In this document: positions 24,329 to 33,278 of the stretch, one piece after another | Position numbering within the stretch: position 1 is the stretch's first letter | How the letters are laid out: each line of letters begins with the position of its first letter | NCBI GenBank assembly: GCA_020633725.1 | Contig: JACKDC010000002.1 | Span: 496,001-560,000 of the forward strand | Reading direction: 5' to 3' | Length of the DNA stretch: 64,000 bases | Source: Candidatus Latescibacterota bacterium | GTDB lineage: Bacteria; Krumholzibacteriota; Krumholzibacteriia; JACNKJ01 | Position numbers and translations under genes: made by a program | Notes under the pieces: model-generated | Databases searched by the model: none | What the model was told of the DNA's origin: nothing | The model's input: only the letters and a program-made list of their open reading frames with translations

Positions 24329-25897
24329 TCAGTCGGCGGCGAGCAGCGGCAATCCCACCGTGAAGCGCGCACCGCCCTCGGCGCGGTTGGCGGCGCTCAG
24401 GCTGCCGCGGTGCTCGGCCACCAGGTGACGGCAAATCGCCAGGCCCAGCCCGCTGCCGCCGCGCCCCGCGCGCGTGGTGAAGAAGTCCTCGAAGAGGCGG
24501 GGGAGGTCGGCCGCGGCGATGCCGGGGCCGTCGTCCTCGACGCGCACCTCGACCCAGTCGGGCGTGGACTCGAGCCGGCACTGGGTCTCGGCCGCGATCC
24601 ACACCCTGCCGCCGCGCTCGGCGGCCGCCAGCGCCTGGGCCGCGTTCACCAGCAGGTTGCTGAAGACCTGCTCCAGCGCCTCGGCGTCGGCGTTCACGCG
24701 CAGGCCGCGGGGGTAGTCGCGGAGCAGTTCGACGCCCGCCTCCTGGAAGCGCGGCGCGCAGTCCACGGCCGCCGCCGTGAGGACGCGGGCCAGGTCCACC
24801 GGCGTGCGCGCGCCGCCGCCCGGGCGCGCGAAGCGCAGCAGGCTCTGCATGCGCGTCTCGGCGCGGTCGACGCCGGCGAGGACGCGCTCCACGCGCTGCT
24901 TGAGATCGTCCGGCACCTCACCCGCGTCCAGGCGCGCGAGCAGGTTCTCTGCGGTGCCGCGCACGTTGTAGAGCGGGTTCTTCAGCTCGTGAGCGATACG
25001 GCCCACCATGGTGCCCAGCAGCGCGAGCTTCTCGGCGCGCGCGCGGGCCGCCTCGAGCTGCTCCTTCTCGATCACGCGCGCGGCCTGCGCGGCCACGGTG
25101 ACGAGCAGCTCGCGATCCGCCGCCGCAAAGGGCCCGGCACCGGCATGCCGCCGGTCGACGTAGAGCGCGCCCAGCGCGCGTCCTTCGCCCGCCAGCAGCA
25201 GCGGCGCGCAGACCACGCTCTGCACGTGCTGCGCCACCAGGCTTTCCGCGCGCTCGAAGCGCGCGTCGCTGGCGGCGACGTCCAGGCTCACCGCGCGGCG
25301 GCTGTCGAGCGCCTCGCGCAGGACGGTCTGGCTCACCTGGCCGATGGCGTCGCTGTCGAGCGACGGGCTGCTCTCGTCGAGTCCCGCGGCGCGCCAGGCG
25401 GCCAGCGCGTCGGGACGCCAGCGCGCGCTCTCGGCATCGTAGAGCAGCACGAAGCCGCGGTCCGCGCCCACGGCCTCGCCGGCCAGACGGATCACCGCGC
25501 CGAGCAGCTCGTCCAGGGAGCGGCCACCGCTCATCAGCTCGAGGATGTCCAGCAGCACGCGGTAGCGGCGATCGTCGGGCGCCGCGGGCGCCGGCGCCTC
25601 CGCGGCGGCGACGGTAAGCTCCACCGTGCCCAGCGCGATGCGGTCGCCGGGGGCCACCGCGCGCTCGCCTTCTACCGCGGCGCCGTTCACGGTGCTACCA
25701 AAGCGGCTGCCGAGGTCCGAAAGCAGCCACTGCGCGCCGTCCCAGCGGAGGCGGGCGTGCTGGCGGCTCACGCTGCGCTCGGCGAGGACCACCGCGCAGC
25801 CGGCGTCGCGGCCCAGCAGCAGTTCGCGGGTGACCGTGGGGTCGAAGGGCCCGAAGGCCGGCGTGCCGTCGGAGGTCTGGAGCAGGATCGAAGTCAT
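24329..25897 (-). CDS. FHA-GAF sensor histidine kinase
   Basis: A 522-residue soluble kinase with no membrane helix. Domains: FHA (~20-95, LLLGRDAGCAVVLAERSVSR, RFGSTVNG), GAF (~115-285, RSLDELLGAVIRLAGEAVGA ... LGALYVDRR), HisKA (~295-365, phospho-His in MVGRIAHELKNPL), HATPase (~400-515, NLLVNAAQAL, DDGPGI, GGSGLGLAI). The FHA domain should read phosphothreonine, which links it to the Ser/Thr kinases of this genome, for example that at 27671. Upstream residues in the open frame are not coding. No ribosome site precedes ATG 25897. Confidence 0.9.
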   Translation of the reverse strand: MTSILLQTSDGTPAFGPFDPTVTRELLLGRDAGCAVVLAERSVSRQHARLRWDGAQWLLSDLGSRFGSTVNGAAVEGERAVAPGDRIALGTVELTVAAAEAPAPAAPDDRRYRVLLDILELMSGGRSLDELLGAVIRLAGEAVGADRGFVLLYDAESARWRPDALAAWRAAGLDESSPSLDSDAIGQVSQTVLREALDSRRAVSLDVAASDARFERAESLVAQHVQSVVCAPLLLAGEGRALGALYVDRRHAGAGPFAAADRELLVTVAAQAARVIEKEQLEAARARAEKLALLGTMVGRIAHELKNPLYNVRGTAENLLARLDAGEVPDDLKQRVERVLAGVDRAETRMQSLLRFARPGGGARTPVDLARVLTAAAVDCAPRFQEAGVELLRDYPRGLRVNADAEALEQVFSNLLVNAAQALAAAERGGRVWIAAETQCRLESTPDWVEVRVEDDGPGIAAADLPRLFEDFFTTRAGRGGSGLGLAICRHLVAEHRGSLSAANRAEGGARFTVGLPLLAAD

Positions 25898-25904
25898 GTC
25901 CACG

Positions 25905-25910
25905 ATCCTA
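25905..25910 (-). promoter_or_regulatory. -10 element of the histidine kinase gene, possibly leaderless
   Basis: TAGGAT on the minus strand ends 7 nt before the ATG at 25897. Transcription from it would begin at or next to the start codon, and there is no Shine-Dalgarno sequence, so a leaderless mRNA is likely. Confidence 0.4.
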
Positions 25911-25987
25911 GGGGGACGCGCGGCGGGTGTCCAGGGGCTGGAAAGCTGGGCACCGGAACGTCTATCATTGAGCGCGCGGGGGGAACG

Positions 25988-27616
25988 ATGCACCTGAAGC
26001 ACGGCAAAACGCGATTGCGCTGGGTCCTGGCGGCCGCCCTGCTGCTCGGGCTGCCGGCGCTCGCGCCGGCTGACGCCACCACCTGGATTCCCGCCGCCGA
26101 TCTCCGCCTGGACACGCTGCCCTACCTGCGCACTCTCGCCGACAGCCTGGCGGCGCGGGGATTCGTCGATCTGGCGGTGGAGCCGGTGCCCGGACACGCC
26201 TATCGCATCGATCCCGCGCTCATCGGGACGGACGCGCTGTTCGAGGCCGCGCTGCTCACGCCCTTCGCGCTGCAGCCCCTGGGGGAGGACGGCCTGACCC
26301 TGCTCCACGACATCGGCCTCGACGAGGCCGGCTTCGCGCGCGAACTGGACGCCGCCGCCGACTCGCTCGAGGCCTTGGTCGGCGTGCGTCCCGTCTCCAT
26401 CGCCTACCCGCGGCACGTCCACACGCGCGAACTGATGACTCGCCTGCGCGACAGCGGCTGGCTCTGCGCCCGCGACGGCGCGCCCCACGGCACCGGCGGC
26501 GGCGAGCCGACGGCGGGCTTCCTGCTGGGACATCACTCGAGCTCCGCCTGGCGGCTGAACTGGAACTACTGGACGCCCTGGGAACTGGTGCTGAGCACGG
26601 GGCTCAGCGAACTCGCCCTCGCGGTGGCCGACTCCCCTACCGAGATGGACATGCTGCTGCACGACAGCGCGACCTACTCGGCGCTGCACAGCGCGCCGCC
26701 GGAGAACGTCGTGCTCTACACCTATGGCTACGCCAGCCTGGCCGAGATGTGGGCGGCGGGCCGCAGCTGGGTGCAGGTCTACGTGCACGGCGCCAGCGAG
26801 GATCCCTATCGCCTCGATGCGACTCACCTGGCCTGGCTGATGGACGCCCTCGTCGCCGACGGCCGCTTCTGGATCACCGACCACCGCACGGCGGCCGCCT
26901 GGGCGGCGGCGCGTCACGCGCCGAGCGCGGCGGACTCACTCGTCTACGTGCCGCTGCCCGAGCACGCGAACGACCCCACTCCGTGGAACGGCTACCCCTG
27001 CGCCTTCAGCTTCTCCACCGACGACGGCCGCAGCATCAACCTCGCCTACGCCGACACCCTGGCGGCGCGCGGCCTGCCGATGACGGCCTTCATCACCTGG
27101 GACTACCTCGGCTGGCCCGGCGGCGACCATCTCAGCCGGGCGGATCTCCTGGCGCTCGCGGCCAAGGGCAACGTGGAGATCGGCAGCCACAGCATGAGCC
27201 ATCCGCGGCTCATCCCCCGCGAGGCGCTGCGGCTCCGCGCCACGGGCGGCGTTCCCTACGGCGCGGCGGTGACCGTGGACGGCGACGGCCGTCACCTGCG
27301 CCTCTACCGCGAGGCGACCACGGGCACGGACGCCGGCCCCGAGCCCGGGCTGGGACTGCGCTGCGCCAGCGATCGCCTGGGCGCCGTAGAGCTGCGCTAC
27401 TCGCTGCCACAGGCAGCGAATGTCCAGCTGGACGTGCTGGATCCCCAGGGCCGCCGCGTGCGCACGCTGCTCGCCGGTCCCCGCCCGGAGGGCCCGGCGA
27501 GCCTGACCTGGGACGGCCGCGACCCGCAGGGCCGCCGGCTCGCCGCCGGCGTCTACCTGATCCGCCTGCGCGCCGCCGGCGAGGAAGCCTCCGCCAAGGC
27601 CCACCTCCTGCGCTGA
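25988..27616 (+). CDS. Secreted polysaccharide-deacetylase-like protein with FlgD-like tail
   Basis: A 542-residue protein: signal peptide (WVLAAALLLGLPALAPADA), a long N-terminal domain, a NodB-type deacetylase core (FSFSTDDGRSINLAYADTL, then GNVEIGSHSMSHPRL) and a FlgD-like tail (LRYSLPQAANVQLDVLDPQG ... GVYLIRLRAAGEEASAKAHL). The TDDG and HSMSHP motifs supply the metal and catalytic residues expected of family CE4, so it probably removes acetyl groups from a cell-wall or surface polysaccharide. A -10-like TATCAT lies at 25963. Start ATG 25988. Confidence 0.78.
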   Translation: MHLKHGKTRLRWVLAAALLLGLPALAPADATTWIPAADLRLDTLPYLRTLADSLAARGFVDLAVEPVPGHAYRIDPALIGTDALFEAALLTPFALQPLGEDGLTLLHDIGLDEAGFARELDAAADSLEALVGVRPVSIAYPRHVHTRELMTRLRDSGWLCARDGAPHGTGGGEPTAGFLLGHHSSSAWRLNWNYWTPWELVLSTGLSELALAVADSPTEMDMLLHDSATYSALHSAPPENVVLYTYGYASLAEMWAAGRSWVQVYVHGASEDPYRLDATHLAWLMDALVADGRFWITDHRTAAAWAAARHAPSAADSLVYVPLPEHANDPTPWNGYPCAFSFSTDDGRSINLAYADTLAARGLPMTAFITWDYLGWPGGDHLSRADLLALAAKGNVEIGSHSMSHPRLIPREALRLRATGGVPYGAAVTVDGDGRHLRLYREATTGTDAGPEPGLGLRCASDRLGAVELRYSLPQAANVQLDVLDPQGRRVRTLLAGPRPEGPASLTWDGRDPQGRRLAAGVYLIRLRAAGEEASAKAHLLR

Positions 27617-27624
27617 CCGCCTGC

Positions 27625-27653
27625 TTGCGCCCCGCCCCGCGCCCCCGTATCCT
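27625..27653 (+). promoter_or_regulatory. Sigma70-type promoter of the PknB-AAA-TPR kinase
   Basis: TTGCGC (27625-27630), 17 bp, TATCCT (27648-27653), 17 bp before the ATG at 27671. Ribosome site GAGGAG lies between. Confidence 0.55.
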
Positions 27654-27670
27654 GGCGTCGAGGAGTGGCG

Positions 27671-30600
27671 ATGCCCGAATTCCTGGGTCCTTACCAGCTC
27701 AAACGGCTGCTGGGCGAGGGCGGCATGGGACAGGTCTACGAGGCCCTGGACCGCCGCGACGGCTCGCGCGTGGCCGTCAAGCTCCTGCGCGGCGGGGCGA
27801 TGGCCACCGACCGCGAGAAGGAGCTCTTCGCGCGCGAGGCGCGGGCGGGCATGGAGCTCGAGCACCCCGGCCTCGTGCGCGTGCTGGCGGTGAACATCGC
27901 CGAGGGCGTGCAGCCCTACCTGGCGATGGAGTACCTGCCGGGGCCGTCGCTCAAGGGGGTGCTCGGCGAGGGCGGCCTCGCGCCGCTCAACGCGCTGGCG
28001 CTGGCCGAGGCGATCCTCGACGCGCTCGCCTACGTGCACCGGCAGGGCGTCGTGCACCGGGACATCAAGACGGGCAACATCATGCTCGACGCGGCCGGCC
28101 GGCCGCGCCTCATGGACTTCGGCCTCACCACCTTCGGCGACGAGACCAGCCTCTCGCGCACCGGCGTCGTCTTCGGCTCGCCGCACTACATGTCGCCCGA
28201 GCAGGGCCTCGGCGAGGGCCTGGACGCGCGCAGCGACCTGTTCTCCTTCTGCGTCACCCTCTTCGAGCTGCTCACGGGCCGCCTGCCCTTCCGCGGGGGC
28301 AACCCGCTGGCGGTGATCTACGCGATCATCAACGAGGAACCGCTGCCCCTGCGGCGCCTCAAGCCCGAACTCCCCGAGGCGCTCGACTGGGTGCTGGCGC
28401 GCGGCCTGGCCAAGCGGCGTCCGGAGCGCTACCAGAGCGCGGAAGCCCTGGCCGACGACCTCCGCCAGGTCACCGAACTGCTCCGGGGACGCCGCGCACC
28501 CGACGCGCTCGCGCTCAGCGCGCGGCCCGGCCGCGGCACCGTGGGCGAGGAGCTCTTCCCGCTGCCGCTGGTCGGCCGCGACGACGAACTCGCCGCCCTG
28601 CAGCGCGCGCTGCGCGGCGACGGACCGCCGTTGCACTTCCTCGCCGGCGAGGCGGGCGCTGGCAAGACGCGACTCGTGCGCGAGGCGGCGCTGCGCCTGG
28701 GCTCGGCGGCGCCCGCGCTGCTCGTGGGCCGCACGCCGCCCGGCCGCGAGGGCTTTCCCTACCAGCCCTGGCTCGAGGCGCTGCGCCCGGCGCTCGAGTC
28801 CCGCGAGCTGCGTTCGGCCGCCAACCTGGCGGCTTTCCTCGCCCGCGCCGGCGGCGCGAGCGACGGCGCCGATGCCCGCGCGCGCCTGCTGCATCCCTTC
28901 CTCGCGGGTGAGGGCGGCGCGCGCATCGAGAACCGCGCCCAGCTCTTCGAAGGGCTGCGGCAGCTGCTGGCCGCGCTGGCGGCCGAGGAGCCGGTGGCCG
29001 TCTGGCTCGAGGACCTGCACCGCGGCGACCAGGCCAGCCTCGACCTGCTGGCCTTCCTCTCCCGCGGCCGTCCCGGCGAGCTGCCGCCCTTCCTGCTCAG
29101 CTACCGTCCCGAGGAGCTGAGCGAGGAGGAGGGCCTCGAGCCGCTGCTGCGGGAACTCAAGGCGGACGGCCGCGCCGCCGTCGTCGAGCTGGGTCGCCTC
29201 AGCCCCGCGGCGGTGGCCGAGCTGGTGGCGGTGGCGCTGCCGGGCGTCGCCGAGCGCGAGCGCGCGGCGGCGCGTCTCCACGTGGAGAGCGGCGGCAATC
29301 CCTTCGTGCTGCGCGAGCTGCTCCAGCTGCTGGACAGCCGCGCGCGGCAGGCCGATCCCGACGGCGCGACGCTCGCGCCGGACAGCCTGCCCACCACGAC
29401 CCTGGATCCCGATCCCGAGCGCTGGGAGCTGCCGCTGCCCGAGCGCATCGTGGACCTCGTGGAGCATCGGCTGGCGGGTCTTGCGCCCGAAGAGCGCGAG
29501 CTGCTGGAGCTGGCGGCGGTGGAGGGCGAGGCCTTCAGCCCCGAGGTGCTGGCCGCGGTGCTCGAGGAGCGCAAGCTGCGCGTGCTGCGGCGGCTGCAGG
29601 GGCTCGAGCGGCGGACGCGTCTCGTACAGGCGCGCGAGGGGCGCTACCTCTTCGATCACGCCATCGTGCGGCGGGCGCTCTACGACGGCCTCGGCGACTC
29701 GCTGCGCCGCGAGTACCACCTGGAGGTGGGCGAGTACCTCGTGCGCAGCGGCGCCGACCAGGCCGAGAACGCCGCGGCCACGGCGCGTCACTTCGACGCG
29801 GCCGACGAACCCCGCCGCGCGCTGCCCTTCCACCTGGCCGCGGGACGTCACGCGCGCACGCTCTACGCGCCACGCGCCGCCCGCCGCCACCTGGAGCGCG
29901 CGCGCGACGAGGCCGACCTCTGGTTCCTCGAGGACCCGCAGGGTGAGGCGCGCGGACTGCGCGGGGACATCCTCCGCGAGCTGGGCCTGCTGGAGCAGAC
30001 CGAGGGCCGCTACGACCGCGCCGAGACGCTCTTCAGCGGCGCCGCCAGCCTGCTCACGCCGATGCTCGACGAGAGCCGCCGCGCCGAGCTCGAGCGCCTG
30101 CGCGGCGAGTGCCTGCACTACGCCGGTCAGCCCGAGGACGCGGCCCGCGCCTTCGCCACGGCGCTGACCCACTGCCCCAATGCCGCCCGCGCCGAGCGCG
30201 CGCGCATCCTCCGCAGCCGCGCCTACATGCAGGCCCGGGCCAACCGCTGGGACGAGGCCCTCGCCTCCTGCCAGGCCGCCCTGCTGCTGAGCGAGGGGGA
30301 GCGCGCCGACCAGATGGCCATCCGCCACACGCTCGGCACGATCCATCTGCAGCGGGGCGAGCTCGAGACGGCGCGGACGATCTTCGCAGAGGTGGTGGCG
30401 GAGGCGAGCCGCGACGAGGAGCAGTACCTGCGCACGGCGGCGCTCGCCAATCTGGGGACGGTGCTCTGGCGTCTGGGCGAGGCCGATGAGGCGCTGCGCT
30501 GCCTCGAGGAGAGCCGCGCGCTGCGTCGCCGCCTCGGCCTCGTGATCGAGTACGCCCAGATCCTGATGAACCTGGCCATCATCCGCACGAAGACCGGCGA

Positions 30601-31399
30601 GCTGGAGACCGCGCGCGCGCTGCTCGACGAATCCCGCGAGCTGAAGGAACGGATCGGAGACGCCGCCGGACTGGCGTCGACGGAGAACAGCCTGGGCACG
30701 CTGGCCATTCGTGCGGGGCAGCTGCCGAAGGCCATCGAGCACTTCCGGCGCGCGGCGGCGCTGCACCGGGACGGCCACAACCGCGCCCGCGCCGCCGTGG
30801 CCCTGCACAACCTCGGCGAGGCGCTCCTCGACCTGGGCCGCCTCGACGAAGCGGCGGGACCCTTGGCCGAGTCGCGCGCCGTGCGTGAAGAGCTCGCGCT
30901 CGAAGCCGCGCTGGTGTCCAGCCTGCGGGCCGAGGCCAGGCTCGCGTCCGCGCGCGGGGACGTGGCCGGCGCCGGTGCGCTCTTCGACGCCGCGGCGGCG
31001 CTGGCCGTCAGCGCCGGGAGTCCGGACGAGGGCCTCAAGGTGGCCTGCGACCGGCTGGGGCATCAGCTGGGGTGCGAGGGCGCGGACGTGGCGGCGGCCA
31101 CGCTCGCCGCGCTCAAGGCGGAGCATGTGCCGTGGCCGCCGGCGGGGATGGAGTTCGAGTTCGCGCTGCTGGAAGCGCGCATCGCGCGGCGGCAGGGCGC
31201 GCCGGCGGCGGACGCCTTCGCCGCCCTGCTGCACGAGGTGGACGGCGCGCGCGATCCCTATCGCCGGCTGCTGCTCCTGCGGGAGCGGCTCGCGGGCGAC
31301 GGCGCGGCGGACGCCGCGCTCGCCGCGGAACTCGACGCGCTCTCGGCGCGGCCCGACTTCGCGTGGCTCTCCGCGGTCGCCGAGCCGCCCGCTACTTGA
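27671..31399 (+). CDS. Ser/Thr protein kinase with AAA ATPase and TPR domains (PknK-like)
   Basis: A 1242-residue cytoplasmic signalling protein. The kinase domain (~7-265) is complete: GEGGMGQVY (15-23), Lys37, HRDIKTGN (129-136), DFG (149-151) and SPEQ. An AAA/STAND-like ATPase follows, with GEAGAGKT at 326-333 and a Walker B-like VAVWLEDLHRGD. The last ~600 residues are TPR repeats (AALANLGTVLWRLGEADEAL, AVALHNLGEALLDLGRLDEA). The plan matches PknK-type sensors that couple ligand binding on TPRs to phosphorylation. Its stop overlaps the convergent gene at 31392 by 8 bp. Confidence 0.92.
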   Translation: MPEFLGPYQLKRLLGEGGMGQVYEALDRRDGSRVAVKLLRGGAMATDREKELFAREARAGMELEHPGLVRVLAVNIAEGVQPYLAMEYLPGPSLKGVLGEGGLAPLNALALAEAILDALAYVHRQGVVHRDIKTGNIMLDAAGRPRLMDFGLTTFGDETSLSRTGVVFGSPHYMSPEQGLGEGLDARSDLFSFCVTLFELLTGRLPFRGGNPLAVIYAIINEEPLPLRRLKPELPEALDWVLARGLAKRRPERYQSAEALADDLRQVTELLRGRRAPDALALSARPGRGTVGEELFPLPLVGRDDELAALQRALRGDGPPLHFLAGEAGAGKTRLVREAALRLGSAAPALLVGRTPPGREGFPYQPWLEALRPALESRELRSAANLAAFLARAGGASDGADARARLLHPFLAGEGGARIENRAQLFEGLRQLLAALAAEEPVAVWLEDLHRGDQASLDLLAFLSRGRPGELPPFLLSYRPEELSEEEGLEPLLRELKADGRAAVVELGRLSPAAVAELVAVALPGVAERERAAARLHVESGGNPFVLRELLQLLDSRARQADPDGATLAPDSLPTTTLDPDPERWELPLPERIVDLVEHRLAGLAPEERELLELAAVEGEAFSPEVLAAVLEERKLRVLRRLQGLERRTRLVQAREGRYLFDHAIVRRALYDGLGDSLRREYHLEVGEYLVRSGADQAENAAATARHFDAADEPRRALPFHLAAGRHARTLYAPRAARRHLERARDEADLWFLEDPQGEARGLRGDILRELGLLEQTEGRYDRAETLFSGAASLLTPMLDESRRAELERLRGECLHYAGQPEDAARAFATALTHCPNAARAERARILRSRAYMQARANRWDEALASCQAALLLSEGERADQMAIRHTLGTIHLQRGELETARTIFAEVVAEASRDEEQYLRTAALANLGTVLWRLGEADEALRCLEESRALRRRLGLVIEYAQILMNLAIIRTKTGELETARALLDESRELKERIGDAAGLASTENSLGTLAIRAGQLPKAIEHFRRAAALHRDGHNRARAAVALHNLGEALLDLGRLDEAAGPLAESRAVREELALEAALVSSLRAEARLASARGDVAGAGALFDAAAALAVSAGSPDEGLKVACDRLGHQLGCEGADVAAATLAALKAEHVPWPPAGMEFEFALLEARIARRQGAPAADAFAALLHEVDGARDPYRRLLLLRERLAGDGAADAALAAELDALSARPDFAWLSAVAEPPAT

Positions 31400-33092
31400 G
31401 CATCACCAGCTTCGCGGCGCGACTGCCCTCGCCGTCCGTCACGCGCAGCAGGTAGACCCCGCTGCCGAGGCGCTGGCCGCCGTCGTCGCGGCCGTCCCAG
31501 TCGAGCTCCAGCAGACCGGCGGGCCGGTCGCCGCGGGCGAGGGTGCGCACCCGGCGGCCGAGCAGGTCGTGGACGGCGACGTCCACGGGCCCGGCGGCGC
31601 CCAGCTCGACGCGAATGTGCGTGCTCGGGTTGAACGGATTCGGGAAGGCGTCGATGCGGGCGGTGGCGGCGGGGGTCTCGTCGACCTCGGTGGTGGAGAG
31701 CGCGAGGCAGCCCTCGAAGCTGAGGTCGTCGATCCAGCCGCGAATCGGCGTTGCGTTGGCCGCCTCGTGGCCCACCGCGATCAGGCTCAGCGTCTCGAAG
31801 TCAGGGACGTAGCCCGGCTGGAGGTCGAGGCCGAGGACGTAGCCATCGGCGTTCAGCACGGAGAACTCGAGGTCTGGACCGGACTGGCTCAGGTTCAGGC
31901 GCACGGTCTCGCCCGGCGGGAGGGACGGGTAGAGCTGATCCTCGAGCGTCTCACCGTTGCTGATGATCGTGTAGCGAAGGTAGTAGCTGGGACCGCCGTT
32001 GGGCGCCGGGAAGGCGCTCACGCGGATGAGGTCGATCCCCCCGAGCAGCTCGAGCAGCACCATCTCGCTGTCGTAGCCGATGTCCGTGATCTGATGGCTC
32101 TGGCGGATCGTCCAGTCTGGGCAGCCGCTGCCGCTGGGCTGCAGGGACATCTTCCAGCGCGTGTCGCAGACGGCGCTGCCCCAGCTCTCGAAGGTCATGG
32201 CGTTGAGCGCGCTGCTCCACTGCACGCTGTGGGGTGGGCAGTCGTCGGCGAGGCTCAGCGCCTCGGGACCGCTCATGAAGTCCATGAGGTCGTCGCCCTC
32301 GAAGCCCAGCCAGCGGGCATAGGCGTCGATGTAGAGGGCCCGCAGATAGGGGTCGGCGATGGCCTCCATCAGCACCGACTGGAAGTGCAGCGGCCGCGGC
32401 AGGTACTGGTTCGAGGCGACGGGAAAGAGCGACCCGCTCTGCAGGTAGCCCGTGAGCAGGCTGCGGAAGCCCTGCTCGGGGAAGAAGACGTCACCGAGGG
32501 TCGGATCGGGAACGGGCAGGCCGTCGGTCTCGAGGGGCACGCTGCCGAGCTGGTCCAGGTAGGGCACCTCGTGGTCGGGGATGACGCGCTGCACCCACAT
32601 GTCGAGGCCGTAGTCCGCCACGCCGATCACGTTGTGGAGGAAGTCGAGCACTTCCTCGTCGTTGGGGTTGTCGCGCAGCAGCTTGTCGAAGGAGTTGAGG
32701 ATACCCTGGCCGAGCAGCATCAGCTTCCCGCCCCGTGAGCGGTAGTAGCGCAGGAGCTGGCGCTCGTCGTAGCTGAGGGCGATGTCGGTCTCCGCCCCGC
32801 AGTTCCAGATGACCAGCGGGTAGCTGGCCAGCTCCTGCGGCTGCGGCAGGTGAGGCGGGCCGCTGTCGGGCTGGATCTCGTAGACGACCGTGTCGTAGCC
32901 CAGGATGTCCAGCGCCTCGAGGATGTAGACCTCGAAGCCGGGATCGTTGTTGCGGACGCCACGCTCGATGGGATCCCAGTCGTCGTCCACGAAGGCGACG
33001 CGGGCGGTTCGCGCGGCGGCGACGTCGGCGACGAACACTGCGCAGCCGAGCAGCGCTAGCGCCGCCAGGCTCCGGCGATGACGACGGATCAT
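31392..33092 (-). CDS. Secreted protein with FlgD-like sorting domain; N-terminal glutamine-amidotransferase-like fold
   Basis: A 566-residue protein with a signal peptide (RSLAALALLGCAVFVADVAAA). The first domain (~27-230) has a Rossmann-like pattern (ARVAFVDDDWDPIE, GYDTVVYEIQPDSG, YPLVIWNCGAETD, RGGKLMLLGQGILNSFD) similar to secreted ThuA/GATase-like domains. The middle part is beta-rich, and the tail is NPFNPSTHIRVELGAAGPVD ... GVYLLRVTDGEGSRAAKLVM. The start is ATG 33092 after GGGGGA. No catalytic Cys triad could be confirmed. The role is unknown; it is likely surface-exposed. Confidence 0.7.
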   Translation of the reverse strand: MIRRHRRSLAALALLGCAVFVADVAAARTARVAFVDDDWDPIERGVRNNDPGFEVYILEALDILGYDTVVYEIQPDSGPPHLPQPQELASYPLVIWNCGAETDIALSYDERQLLRYYRSRGGKLMLLGQGILNSFDKLLRDNPNDEEVLDFLHNVIGVADYGLDMWVQRVIPDHEVPYLDQLGSVPLETDGLPVPDPTLGDVFFPEQGFRSLLTGYLQSGSLFPVASNQYLPRPLHFQSVLMEAIADPYLRALYIDAYARWLGFEGDDLMDFMSGPEALSLADDCPPHSVQWSSALNAMTFESWGSAVCDTRWKMSLQPSGSGCPDWTIRQSHQITDIGYDSEMVLLELLGGIDLIRVSAFPAPNGGPSYYLRYTIISNGETLEDQLYPSLPPGETVRLNLSQSGPDLEFSVLNADGYVLGLDLQPGYVPDFETLSLIAVGHEAANATPIRGWIDDLSFEGCLALSTTEVDETPAATARIDAFPNPFNPSTHIRVELGAAGPVDVAVHDLLGRRVRTLARGDRPAGLLELDWDGRDDGGQRLGSGVYLLRVTDGEGSRAAKLVMLK

Positions 33093-33198
33093 TGCGTTCC
33101 CCCTGTGGTGCAAGCGTCGTAACTCTATGGGATTCTACCACTTCTGTTTAGAGGCCGTCAATCGCGCGCCCGCCGCTCCGGCGAAGCGCCCGGGCGGC

Positions 33199-33227
33199 TT
33201 GCGCCGCCCGTCGGCAGGCCATACAGT
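33199..33227 (+). promoter_or_regulatory. Sigma70-type promoter of the GT39-TPR gene
   Basis: TTGCGC (33199-33204), 17 bp, TACAGT (33222-33227), 52 bp before the ATG. The -35 overlaps a strong hairpin, GGGCGGC/GCCGCCC at 33192-33209. Confidence 0.45.
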
Positions 33228-33278
33228 GCCAGACGACATGCCCCTCGGCGGGGCCGGCCGACCAGGAGACTCGCCGCG

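Noticed and set aside
24326..25987. Long open frame upstream of the deacetylase gene, antisense to the histidine kinase
   Set aside because: It is a GC-driven shadow of the FHA-GAF kinase frame; the signal peptide and start at 25988 show where the real gene begins.
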